Assembly (NCBI GenBank): GCA_903813345.2
Contig: CAIIXF020000008.1
Coordinates: 9,081,278 to 9,145,277 of the forward strand
Source: Owenia fusiformis
Lineage: Eukaryota > Annelida > Polychaeta > Sabellida > Oweniidae
Direction of reading: 5' to 3'
Length of the DNA: 64,000 bases
Shown here: piece after piece, positions 12,101 to 23,800 of the stretch
How the letters are laid out: each line of letters opens with the position of its first letter
Numbering within the stretch: the first letter of the stretch is position 1
Notes under the pieces: model-generated
Database searches by the model: none
Told to the model about the DNA's origin: nothing
The model's input: only the letters and a program-made list of their open reading frames with translations
Position numbers and translations under genes: made by a program

Positions 12101-15100
12101 GTCAATCCTCTTGATTTTTTTGCAAATTTTTGACTGTGTTATGAATTTTTAAAGGTAAAAAACTGTCAATCAGCAAGTATTCGCGAAACGCGTTCTCTTC
12201 ACGAATTTGAGAGAAAAACAGATTTTTTCAAAAACTACTCGATGAATACCTTTGAAATTTTTTTGCATATTTCTAAATGACTGTGCACACTGATTTTACC
12301 ATGATTATAGTTTTATTTGAAAGATAATAGATTTTTTAAGGCAGTGAAGCATTTTTTTGCACAAAAAAATTTATTGTGAAAGAAAATTGTCAATTTATCA
12401 CAAAATGTCAAAAATTTACACCCCCTAGGTCACGTTGACCTCGACTTGAGCTATATTTACCTACTTTTTCAAAAAAATAAAATCTTTCTGAAGAGGTTAT
12501 TGAATAAGGTTTACAACAATACCAACAATAATGAAATCAGACAAGTAATAAAAAATTCTACAAAATTTTGAAAACCAAAACAAGGGTTCTACTCTACTTC
12601 TGGTTTCGATTCGCATAGAAATGAGAAAAAATCTAAATCTAAACAGTTTTGACAAAGATACTGCCATAAATTAGGAAGATGTACGCAATTATTGAGTAAT
12701 ATGTAAGTATTTGACTCAATTATTTGTGAAAGAACTGAGCTGAAGTCCGACTCGAGTCAAAATCAGAGTTGAAACCAAAAATCAATTTTCAAACTTTTTC
12801 GTCCAAACAAATGATTATTCCAGTTGCAGATTTATCGTACCACCACTAGAACCGTATATGTGACTGACACATGACTGACAAAATGAAGGAACTTTACAAA
12901 AAATGTTTAAATCTAAATTGGTATAATTGGTATGCTGTTGTTGGACTTAATTTTACCTCGTAACCTATATATATTAGGAATATATTATTGGTAATAACTA
13001 AATTTACAGTGAGTATCACATCATTTCCTTCTTTTTACGATCTTTTTTGATGGTAAAAAGGCACTACTACTTTTTTCATGGCATTACTGCATTGGTAGAA
13101 CTTGAAAAATAAGAGGTTATCATAATATTGGGAGTCTTACTTACCTTCTTGAGGTCAGAACACACATTTCAATGAAACCCTATATGTTTTGTTCATGATG
13201 AAGCAGTAGCACAGTACTTGATTGAAATTTGTGTAAATGCTTTTTGGACTCATTTCCATTTTTTATTCATTTTGACTTCCGGGAAGGCGTTGACCCTATC
13301 ACGAAATAATGTATTGACCCTTGAACTTTAATTTGGTGACATGTCATCCAACCATGTCTGGTGTGAAAATAATTAGAATATTAAAAAAGAATGTTTTGTG
13401 GTCATTTACAGACGAGTTTAGGACAGGACAGAGGAGGATGGCCTGTTCTAGGATAGAAGAAACTGCATGATCTACAGTGTAACTATTGGTCTGAACGAAA
13501 TGCTGCGCAGAATCTATAATACAGTATGACCTGTTTGTGATCTATATCTATTATTCTGGAAAGAAGGATAGTCCTGTATGATCCAGATCTTTTTATATAT
13601 TATTTTCATGTCATGTTAAGGAGGGGGGGCTTGTTTAATTTAGACTATATCCTCTAGTCTGCAATTTTTTTGAAATTTGGAATGAAAATATTCAGACTAT
13701 AGCCCACATATTATGTTAAAATTTGGGATTGAAAATTATTTGTTTATATAGGAAATGCCATTCAAAATGGCCAATTCGGGGAAAATTAAAGTTGCATATT
13801 TGTTTCTTCCTCTAGCTTTATTTCCATTTAACAATATGCTGTGTTACTTTTTATAGCATTCAATTGTACCTTACTACTTAATTGAGTTGTTATAATACTT
13901 ATTTCTTGATAGTGAAGCTTCCTAAAATTGATAATTGTGTGCAGGAAATTTCCTGTTTTTTCCCATAGGATGGACATAATGATCAATAGACTGAATTCTC
14001 AGGAAATTCAGTCTATTGGATATAGACTATGTTTAATTGCTCACTGGACATGGATGCTTTATAATTTAGACCAAAATATAATGAACGAACAAACATTCAA
14101 TTTTCACACATGTTCCGTAATTTTTTGTAGGGGAAATGGTCCTATCACCGCACGGGTACTCTGGAAAACTACTGACGATTTCAAATATGATAACTTCAAC
14201 TTACTTTGAGAATATGAGATGAAAGATCAACCTTTCTTCGAAAATTTAGTACTGTTTGACATTTCTCGATCTCCGAACGCTAACACTTTAAGACCCCTTA
14301 GACTCGCATGTGCAGTGGTCCTAATTATCGCACAGTCATCCTAATTATCGCACAGTAGTGTTTCAGATGTCATTTCACGATACTGTATACATTTCTCTGT
14401 TTATAACAGAAACATACATATGCAATAATCATTTTTCTATCAGTTTTAGTGTAAAATATCAACAAAATATCCATTATACACTTACTTTTCTGTCTTTATT
14501 TGGAGGGGGTCAAACTTTGTCAAACGAATTTCACTTTTTGCGCAATAGCATACATGACAATAGCGGAAGTAACCAATTCTTAAAAAATGAAGAGATATTT
14601 CTAAATATATGAATAAATCATGAAGATTAGGAGTAATGGTGTTGAACTGTTTTTTGTAACACTGTTTTAAAAGATGGTGGGTGTATATTTTAGCTATTTA
14701 GGACAATTGTGCGATAATTAGGACCGTGCGATAATTAGGACCACTTCCCCTATTGAAATCTCCGGAACTTACAAGGAAATCACTCATTTTCACGGTTCAT
14801 ATTCTACCTCTTGGATATTGTGCTAAATGCTAAATGGTTGACGCAACAAAGGTGATAGGGTTTCATTGAAATGTGTGTTCTAACCTCTAGAAGGTAAGTA
14901 ACACTCCCAATCTTTAGGTAACTTATATTTCAAGTTCTACCGACACAGTCAGGCCATGAAAAAAGTAGTAGTTGGATAAGTGGCTATATCTTACACAGGG
15001 AGTCAGGGATATCTTTCTCAGTATTTTCACAAGCCTAGTCTAGAGATCAAGAATTACCTGGTTCACCAGCAACATGATCTCTTGCAACATGGTCCTCATA

Positions 15101-15358
15101 ATCCCTATCACTGACCCCCTCCAATGGGAGTGATGGACAGACTTTGTTTGACCCATATCGGCAGACGTAAGATCCACCCTCTTTTGTACAGTGATACTCC
15201 CTAAGATGGGCACAAAAGTCTCTAGGGCCTTTGAAAATTGGGGAATCATGGCAATATGAACATTTTTTCCATGCCACTGCCATTGATGCACTACTTGAAG
15301 TGTCTGATCCAGTGGAGCTGATTTTTGATTTTGACATTCGTCTCTGCGAAAATTCCAT
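3133..15358 (-). CDS. VPS54: VPS54, GARP tethering complex subunit (N-terminal 803 codons; C-terminus outside window)
   Basis: VPS54 is the GARP subunit that tethers endosome-derived vesicles at the trans-Golgi network. I find 14 exons: 15058-15358, 11493-11797, 11051-11153, 10625-10809, 9842-9984, 9504-9603, 8007-8149, 7374-7500, 7067-7174, 6655-6713, 6400-6496, 5791-6095, 3526-3840, 3133-3251. All have GT-AG borders and every junction keeps phase (2410 nt). Family blocks in order: TDQYRWTVFNSKVNLP, SSKLLQEK/MSHYLDLVEVQIAKQIS, KLMATVHQTQPTIQMLLST, HLGSQLAEMEKLIDKMM, LADQMRLLNF, LQSQANRFVTRFHEERKTKL and LDNERWKQADVPEEFQDLV. Exon 1 adds two C2H2-like knuckles (CSYC..H..H and CRYGSNKVC..H..H) that I do not associate with human VPS54. 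The join is supported by matching phase (GAA CCA G|GA AGA). Exon 12 encodes an acidic, Gly/Asp-rich linker. No exon for the conserved C-terminal domain is visible between 3133 and 1, so the rest lies beyond the left edge. Confidence 0.93.
6751..6925. mobile_element. Small MITE with CAGTAAAAC ends
   Basis: The left end CAGTAAAACTTAGTGGAACA is mirrored by GTGTTCCACCTATACAGG...TTTTACTG on the right. The interior repeats the motif TGGAACACCTTT several times. A related copy lies at 62110-62275. The TIR style resembles Tc1/mariner-derived MITEs. It sits in a VPS54 intron. Confidence 0.6.
7665..7872. mobile_element. Inverted-repeat element in a VPS54 intron
   Basis: GATAAATCCTGCCACCTTTT at 7665 is mirrored by AAAAGGTGGCAGGATTTATC ending at 7872. 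Complementarity continues inward with mismatches over roughly 70 bp per arm. It is a foldback or MITE-like element without coding capacity. Confidence 0.6.
8365..9060. repeat. Triplicated ~140-bp repeat followed by (GGAC)n tail
   Basis: Three units, each with ATGAACAAAATCG...CTACTTTTCGAGTTA followed by AAAATGGCGGCCATTTT, start near 8376, 8518 and 8652. A diverged fourth copy at about 8941 leads into a GGACGGACGGAC tract and the tail CCCTATATCCCTCCGAACTT. A degenerate copy of this tail is seen near 61800-61850. It is an interspersed repeat inside the intron between VPS54 exons 9504-9603 and 8007-8149. Confidence 0.6.
13984..14018. repeat. Perfect 14-bp hairpin
   Basis: CAATAGACTGAATT (13984-13997) is mirrored by AATTCAGTCTATTG (14005-14018) around a 7-nt loop. 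It lies within the long inverted-repeat element. Confidence 0.6.
14130..14750. mobile_element. TA-flanked MITE with GGGGAARTGGTCC ends
   Basis: The 621-bp element starts GGGGAAATGGTCCTA and ends with its complement TAGGACCACTTCCCC. A TA dinucleotide flanks both ends (14128-14129 and 14751-14752), as in Tc1/mariner-type insertions. Subterminal copies of TCCTAATTATCGCAC occur twice at 14320-14356 and inverted twice at 14708-14743. This suggests a duplicated end or a nested copy. No transposase frame is present. Confidence 0.72.
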
Positions 15359-15933
15359 TGTAACTTTAGCGCTACCAAGGGGCCTAATTTGTTCTTTCCT
15401 ACCACTTGAAATGTTACAACGTGGAAAGACGTTGATCCATGTCTCCTAGTTTATTGAATTACCGCTCACACTAGAACGTAATTCAAAAAATTTAAATCAT
15501 TTTTGAATTTTTGTAAAAAAATTTGAACGCCATGTTTTTTCTTGTCAGGAGATCACTAGTACTGAAAATAAGCATCTTATTTACAAGACTAAATTTTCGA
15601 TAATTTCATCTAACTCTTTTGACATATTGATCATTGAAATACTTTTTTGATTTTTTTATTAATTAAAATCGATGATTAATGCACAGCAGTATTAAGTAGA
15701 CCTTAATCACAATGGTTATTTATGAAGAAATTTTAGCAACAGGCTTCCTGGACGTGGCAAAATCACACCACAGTTTTGCAAGTAAATTCAAAAGGATCCA
15801 AATCAATAGTAAATTGCCCCTATTATATATTTCGCATTTGACGCTTTATGAACATTTCTACTTGCAAGAATGTGACTATAAAGTTCTCATCTCACCACTT
15901 AAGGCGAAGCTAAATTAAATAAAAAGTACAAAA
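15359..15933. other. 5' flank of VPS54
   Basis: This AT-rich stretch upstream of the VPS54 start codon should hold its promoter or 5' UTR. I see no TATA box I would trust, no CpG-rich tract and no coding frame worth calling. Confidence 0.4.
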
Positions 15934-16880
15934 AATGACTGCCATATTTTTTTGATAAAGACTCATGTTTTTAAAATCTGTTTACCTTGTATATGAATTG
16001 TATATCTTGACAAATGAAACATGTCAAAGTTAACATCACACATAAACGCATTTTTCTAAACTATGAATTGGAGGTGTATGGATCCCCAAAGCTAGCATGA
16101 AGAGTGCGAAGTGAGGCTAATTTTTGAAAGTTTCAAGGAGTAGCCTTGCAACAGTCACACATTTGCAAGAGTCTAAAATTTCCACAAATCATCTTACCTT
16201 TCCCAGGAACAATGAAGGAGCATGAAAATGTGTACTTCTTGCATTGTTAGAGTATAATAAAGCTCAAACCATTGTAAATTCTTAATATTTCATGTCCACC
16301 ATTTTGTTTGCCGGAACTACTTCTAGACTTCCTGATTAATCCTCATACAAGTTTTGTGACTACACCAAGTGGCATGGATTATCACCTGTATATTTTATCT
16401 ATTACAGTATAATTATCATGATAGATACATGATAGAGGCTTTGTGAATGATAAACAATGGATACATGAATGAGAATAACTCTGGACTAAAAAATAGTTCC
16501 AGGAAACAAAATGGTAGACATGAAATATTTAGAATTCACAATGGTTTGAGCTTTATTATACTCTAACAATGCAAGAAGTACACATTTTCATGCTCCTTCG
16601 TTGTTCCTTGGTAAGGTAAGATTATATCTGGAAATTTTGAATTCTTGCAAATGTGTGACTGTTGCAAGGCTACTCCTTGAAACTTTCAAAAAATAGCCTC
16701 ACTTCACACTCTTCATGCGAGCTTTGGGGTGCCATGCACCTCCAATTCATAGTTATGAAAAATGCGTTTAAATGTGAGGTTTTCTTTTATGTGTCTCCTT
16801 AGTCAGGAAATGCATTCACATACAAGGAAAACAGTATACAAAATCTTCTGACTTTTATCAAAAAAATATGACTCCCATTT
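15934..16880. repeat. Large imperfect inverted repeat, ~400-bp arms
   Basis: The arm 15934-16350 is mirrored by 16465-16880 with a short spacer. Long shared stretches include ATATTTTTTTGATAAA at the outer end, AACTATGAATTGGAGGTG, GTTGCAAGGCTACTCCTTGA and AACAATGCAAGAAGTACAC. Differences are scattered substitutions and small gaps. Transcription would give a hairpin several hundred base pairs long. No terminal duplication or transposase is seen. Confidence 0.8.
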
Positions 16881-16937
16881 ACTCACTTCGAGAGCCATGT
16901 TAGATTTTGAAACTTATGGCTCTCAAACGGAGAAGTG

Positions 16938-17420
16938 AACAGCTGATCAATAGTGACCTTTGAAACTGAATTAAGTCGATCCGCGGCTTACTTTTGGTCT
17001 CTAACTGTGTCTTACATCAGTATCATCAATCCGTGTAAGTATTGGAGCGCTGGAGTACTTCTTTTTCGATCAAGACTTGTAAATTGTTCATCGAGTTAAA
17101 GTTTTACAGACCTATTTCCAATATGGCGGTTTGCTAGGTGCGAGATACGCAACGAACGAAATGAATTTTGAGAATTAGTTAGGTTCGGACAACCTCCGGA
17201 GATTTACGAAAATGTCCGAGCAGAAACCGCCATATTGGAATTTGGCAGTAAAACGATTCACTCGACCTAACAATTACAAGTCTTGATCGAAAAAGAAGTA
17301 CTCCAGCGCTCCAATACTTACACGGATTGATGATACTGATGTAAGACACAGTTAGAGACCAAAAGTAAGCCGCGGATCTACTTAATTCGATTTCAAAGGT
17401 CACGATCACTGAGCTGTCCA
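16938..17420. repeat. Inverted repeat with 105-bp identical core
   Basis: The arms 16938-17140 and 17214-17420 are inverted copies. The core 16978-17082 is, by my reading, identical over 105 bp to the complement of 17274-17378, while the sequence on both sides of the core is diverged. Both arms carry CCAATATGGCGG or CATATTGGAA, resembling a YY1-type site. It lies between VPS54 and the START gene, which are transcribed away from it. Confidence 0.82.
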
Positions 17421-17832
17421 AATGCTCCGTGGGAAAGCTATTATATCAAAATCCAAATAGCTTTCGCAGGAAGTAAACTCCCATGTTTTTGTAATTTTGA
17501 TTAACTTAAATGTCACCTTAAATAATGAAAGTTATATACTTTAAAGAATCACATCACATCCTGGGTCATCAATTCTTACCCATCACACTGATTTTCTTCA
17601 TCTTAGTCTCAACCAATTAGTAAGAAGAAATAAGCATGTTAATGTTGTAAAGAAATAAATCACTTCAATATATGAGTGGAGGTCTACAAAAGGGCAAGCA
17701 GATCATACTATCAAGCCCCATCCTGTGCATCCTTTACTAAAATTTGACATTTAATATTTCACTTCCGGGTTAGTACTTCCTGTAGAAAGGGCACATGACT
17801 TTTTATTTACATTTTTCTAATAAACAGTCAAC

Positions 17833-20800
17833 ATGTATATTTTCATCTTGATAGCCTCAAATATTTTAGCTATTGTTGTTGTCATTTACATATTTGTGAT
17901 CATCCCATGGCTAAACCGAAGAAAAATACATGCAGAGGTAAGACTTTCTTTGGATTGCATTATTGGGCTCTGCATCAAATTCAAACCCAAAAAGTAAAGA
18001 AATCAATTGCAGTTTGATTTGCAAATCAGTTTTGTTATTCTCCTTTCTAAACTTATTAGTAGATTCATTGGCTTACAAGAGAAGCCCATGGTAGATTACT
18101 CAGCGATATTTATTGAGTACACAGTAAGTAGGGAGGGATGAGCTCTTGTACCTTGGATTGTGACAGCAATTGTAAATGTTATATATCTCTTGAAAGGCCC
18201 ATGATATCACGGGTTGGGATCGAAAGATTTGTCCGCTATGGTGGAGCATACTATAAAAATTCTAAATTTATTTATAACTCATACGGTTCGTTTAACCAAG
18301 AAAATCACTCTGTGCAATGGGTATATCATTTGCTGATAATCTTCACTTCTGTTTGTTTTTAGGAGTAGAAGCTTATGAAAACGGTACCACTGAGTATTAC
18401 ATTGTGCAATGTTTATAGAGGGAATAATTGTGCTGCATATGTGTGCCTGTACCATTACTGTACAATGTTTACAGAGGGAATGATTCTGTTGCATTTATAT
18501 GTTTGACTGTACCATTACTATGCAATGTTTACAGAGGGAATGATTGTGTTGCATTTATATGTATGACTGTACCATTACTATGCAATGTTTACAGAGGGAA
18601 TGATTGTGTTGCATTTATATGTATGACTGTACCATTACTATGCAATGTTTACAGAGGGAATGATTGTGTTGCATTTATATATGTGACTGTACCATTACTG
18701 TGCAATGTTTACAGAGGGAATGATTGTGTTGCATTTATATGTGTGACTATACCATTACTGTGCAATGTTTTCAGAGGGAATAATTGTGTTGCATTTATAT
18801 GTGTGACTGTACCATTACTGTGCAATGTTTTCAGAGGGAATGATTGTGTTGCATTTATATGTGTGACTGTACCATTACTGTACAATGTTTACAGAGGGAA
18901 TGATTGTGTTGCATTTATATGTGTGACTGTACCATTACTGTGCAATGTTTACAAAGGGAATGATTGTGTTGCATTTATATGTGTGACTGTACCATTACTA
19001 TGCAATGTTTTCAGAAGGAATGATTCTGTTGCATTCATATGTGAGCCTGTACCACTACCATTACTGTACAATGTTTACAGAGGGAATGATTGTGTTGCAT
19101 TTATATGTGTGCCTGTACCATTAGTGTACAATGTTTACAGAGGGAATGATTATGTTGCATTTATATGTGTGACTGTATCATCACTGTGCAATGTTTTTAG
19201 AGGGAATGATTGTGTTGCATTTAAATGTATGTACAAGGGGATGATTGTGCTGTAAATATGTCTGATAGTGCCATATACCATCAAAGTGCATTGTGTACAG
19301 GGGGATGATTGTGCTTCATATCCCTGTATGATTCAGTTATGTACATACTATCACAATGCAATATGTACAGGGGATGATTATAGTTGTAATTGTACCTATT
19401 GAAAATTATGATTTTATTTCATTACAGCCGGCACAAGTGGTTGGAGATGTGGACGGACTGGATATATTAAAGATGATAAACTTGAGAAAAGTTAGTGTAT
19501 TTATGTGTATATTGTACAAAAATTCAGTACTTATTATCTCCAGATCAAACTTTCCTTTGGCCATTTCCAAATTATTAGGCAACTAGCAAGGTTATGAATA
19601 TTCAGTTTATTAGCAATGTAATGAATTAATCCAGAAAGGTCCAATCTGAAAGTGCTTGCAACTATGAAATCATTACATCATGCTCTTGTTAAAACATTTC
19701 AAAATTGAAATAGATGGTTATGGAATTCAAATATATTAAAAATCTGAAATATTCACAATTTTTTAACATTGAATTAACATTATATACTGGACTGAATTCC
19801 AGCCAAATTTGCCAGTTCTTTTGCAGTAAATTTGAGTTCAAACATCAGGGTTCCTAATAATATTTAAAAAATGATTTGGGCCTCCTTATTAATTACACTG
19901 AATCTAAAGATTATGCAATTAGAGAATAACCTGAATTTTTTCTCCAGATTTTGCCGGTTGGGTTGTCCAGTGGTTGGAGGTTGTGTGGATGTGTGTTTGG
20001 TACAAGAAGCTGGAAAAAGCAACTGACCAATGGGACTGGTGTTGCGAGAAATCTCAGAGGCACACAGGATACATCAGATCTCTATGCTGCCTTTAAGACA
20101 ATCCATGTCTCACCACAGGTGTGCATTTCTAACTCTTGATTACAACAAGAACAATCATCATGTGGTATATGGTTTAAATCCAGTATAAGACACTATGATT
20201 TGTGAGTGATTTAAAGTAAGAGGTTTTGTTTGAAGGCTAGACCAAGGCACATGATTAATGACATAAATGAAACTAATATGACATATGAAACTAATATGAT
20301 TGTCACCTGGGATTAGATAATGTATTTGTTTGAAGATATGATATAAATGAATGCTTCTCTATCAGAAATAAGTAAGATATTGTATAACTAGCTAGGAGCA
20401 ATAGGAATTGATAGACAGAATTGGGACGTTTTGATAAACAATTAAATCATTCTATAAAAATGATTCGGGTGCTGCATGTTCATTTTTTAGGTATGGAAAT
20501 ATGATATTAAAAATTAACAAAATAATGTTCATTGAAATCTATGCAAACAATAATAATATTGTTTATTGTAAAGTATTGTACATACCTATTGAACATTTAG
20601 ATATTTTAGGTTGTGTTAAACACTATCAAAGATCCCACCAAGATTCAGCAATGGAACCAGGATGTAGTAGACATCACTCAAGTCACCATAGCAACCAGTA
20701 CACAAACAAGTAAGCTTGAAGGTTCCTAATTCATCTCATGTGAGAAATCACAGCCTACTATCAGTACCTTTCTACAAGCAAGGCAAAGGTGGTCTGAGTA

Positions 20801-23800
20801 TCAAAATGAATTCATCTAATTAGATTGACATTTTGAAGTGATATGATGCCCTTCCTCTATTAAGGGATTCAACCACCCTTTCTGATGTGTTACCACTTAC
20901 TAGGTGACCAAAATGCTCTGTGTAATTCCTATGCTTTGCTAATTCACTCTATTTTAGATTTGAATACCTACAGTATACTACATTTAAATTTAGGTAAAAA
21001 TGGTAGATATTGCATCAATGGGTGGTTCATTGATCAGTCTATTTCAATAATACACATTCATGCATGAGTTCACATTTATGCCTGTAGAGAATGAAGGTCC
21101 AACAGAGCATGGCCTACCAGGAATTTACTCCGACTCTGTGGGTTTGGAATGTGAGATTGGATCCAAAGGCAAGCATGCACACATGTACCATACAAGATTT
21201 AAAAGGTTAGAATGATTCTCATATAAAAGTGCATGTACATGTAGTTTGATTGTTAAAGGCACTAGAATAGAATCAATTTTTTGCTGACATTATTCATTAT
21301 CTAAAAAAAACAGACCTGATTATATTTCCAAATAATCTTTGATTTTTAAGATTGTCTGGCAAAAATTGCAATGTTTAAAGTCAGAATACAAGGAGAACAT
21401 TGCCATGATTTTTTGAATATTTCAATACACTGTATTTTGCACTCTCTACATGTACATGTTTGTGTCTTTGTAGAAGGACACATTTAAGTGCTTGGTAATT
21501 TTGTCAAATAAGAAATACATGTAATACTGCCTACCACAGAAAGTTTGTGTACATTTACATTATAGGTACTGGTACAGAGAGATGAATGGTTGTTGCTGGT
21601 TTCTAGAGGTTTCAAATGACAATGGGGAGTGGGCATACTACCTAGCACAGCCTGTACAAGGTAAGGTTAGTCACTACCCATACCTAAGCACTTGGTATCA
21701 TGAGGAAGTGTAACAATGTATTCTTATTTCTTCATAAAAAATATTAGATGTTACAATTACCTGAGGGTTTGAGGGTTGATTTTTGGTCAAAACGGTCATA
21801 TTTTGAACACCCCCTTGAATTTTTCAAAAGCTGAACCCCCCACTGGCTGGAACCCCCCATTGGCCTGGACTGGGCCTTATTGTGCCTGAATCGGTTGAAT
21901 AATGTATATATTAATATATTCTATTGTTCCAGAGCTTAACCAGTGTATGTTGACAGTTGTGATGCATCCTGGTTGCACGAGAGTTCCTCCTTTATCAGAC
22001 CTGCCATCATCACGTCTTGCCTCACTCCATGACTACCTCCTTCACAGGAGAGTTCAGTCAACCCCACTACGTACCATCACTCTTCCAAGCAATATAAAAC
22101 AAATGCAACAGACTGACTCATCAAAACATTCATGCAAATCAGTTTCAAAACGAGAACTAAGAGATTCTAATATTATATTACAGTATAAGGAGGGAGTGCC
22201 ATCTATTGCAGAGTCCACTGATTCTAGCTCAAGTTCATTGGATTCAATGCAGCATTGTAACATTTCAAATAAATCTACAAAGTCAAACTCATTGCAGTCA
22301 CAAAATACAAAAATACAATCAAAAAGCTCTGATATTCTAAACACAGGATCATCTCCAAGTAATCCAGATTCCAACAAAGAACGTTTAAATGAACAGAATC
22401 CAAGTGCCCGTGCTATCCAGCAAGCTTTAAGGAAGCTTAACATATCCAGTGATACTCAAGTCCAAGGTGCTAATACAAGAGGGGGCAGGGGTGATGTTGT
22501 GCCAAGGGGAAGGTCCAAATCTGATACAGCCGTGTCACAACACAAAGGATTGAATACTTGGACAGGTTAGTCTTTTGTCATCACACAGAATCAAAAATAC
22601 TTACAAGAATTCAAATGTTTGTGATAGTAACACTATACTGTACCCTTTAGGCTTGCAGGGAGTGACTGGCCTTGCTATATATGTCCAAGTTGGTCTCTTT
22701 TACTTATCTTGGGCAAGGCTACATGTAGGAGTGACGAGCATATCTTCTTATAGATTGAACATACATCTACTTCCACCTCAATCTTTCATCTTTTTAATGT
22801 TATTACTTATAAACATTACAGTATGATATGTCTTTGTATACTGTGGACTGATTGCCCATGCTATAACTTATATTTAATGTTAACATATGATATGTTATCT
22901 GAAATCCAGAGAGGTTAGATTTCTCTCAGATCATTTTGTGTCATTCATTATTTCAGATGATGAGGTAGATGAACAGAGATACAGGTTGCTAGGCAACAAT
23001 GGTGATGGAGTAGTGCTGGAAGAGGTAGTGCATGTATCAAACATAGATGTCAGCAAGCCATGGCAACAACAGGCTGAAAATACAGGGGGCTGGGTGTAAG
23101 TATTCAGTGCATTAGACATATACAGGCTATGTATGTCACCAAGTTACATAGTATTTATCACTAGAAGTGGTGACACATTGTTATAGTCTCCAACTTTTTG
23201 TGGACAGTGTTCACTGTTAGCCAGTCAGTGTTTCGCATTACATGGTTGGTGTTTGGCATTTGGCAGTTGGTGTTGCCATATGATGGCAGTTGGTGTCTGT
23301 AACAAATGGCAGTTCGCAGGTGGTGACATTTTGCATGTTTATGCCTTGATTTTTGTTTAATATGATTTTTTTAAATTCATGCATTGTTGAACACATTAAA
23401 GCAAATAAAATAGCAGGTGTCACATAAAGCAATTGTACCCAAATGAACTGAGAATTGAAAAGAGCTGAACTATTTACATGATAATTTATATCATTCCATT
23501 GCTCACTTCAGGTTTTGTGGCATCGACAAAGACGTAGTTGTCCTGAAGAAACTATATGAGGAGGGTGGGCCTAAACAGAGCTACCTTGGAAAGGGCATTG
23601 TGCCTGTAACTCCTCAGATACTGTTTGACACCATACGCAATCCTCGTACACGCTTCACATATGATGACATGTTAAAACAGCTTGATGTCATACATGATTT
23701 TGGAAATGGACTGAAAATATGTAGGTTTCGCTAATATGCAGCTATATTGTAAATGAGTGTCTGTTGAAATGATGATTGAAACATATAATATGTTTGATAC

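Larger units (their letters stand above)
13064..14971. repeat. Long inverted repeat (~118-bp arms) in first VPS54 intron
   Basis: The arm 13064-13182 is mirrored, with scattered mismatches, by 14855-14971. Shared blocks include CTACTACTTTTTTCATGGC, GGTAGAACTTGAAA and CACACATTTCAATGAAACCC. The interior holds a hairpin and a separate TA-flanked MITE. It is probably a non-autonomous long-TIR transposon with a nested insertion. Confidence 0.65.

Noticed and set aside
15040-15405. 121-codon alternative minus-strand frame
   Set aside because: It overlaps the VPS54 first exon in another frame. The frame chosen has the zinc-binding pattern and joins exon 2 in phase.
18428-19255. 275-codon open frame on the plus strand
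   Set aside because: It is the translation of a 60-bp minisatellite whose unit is a multiple of three and lacks a stop. It lies inside an intron and has no non-repetitive part.
22054-22443. 129-codon minus-strand frame
   Set aside because: It is antisense to the Ser/Gln-rich linker exon of the START gene, whose exon borders keep phase.
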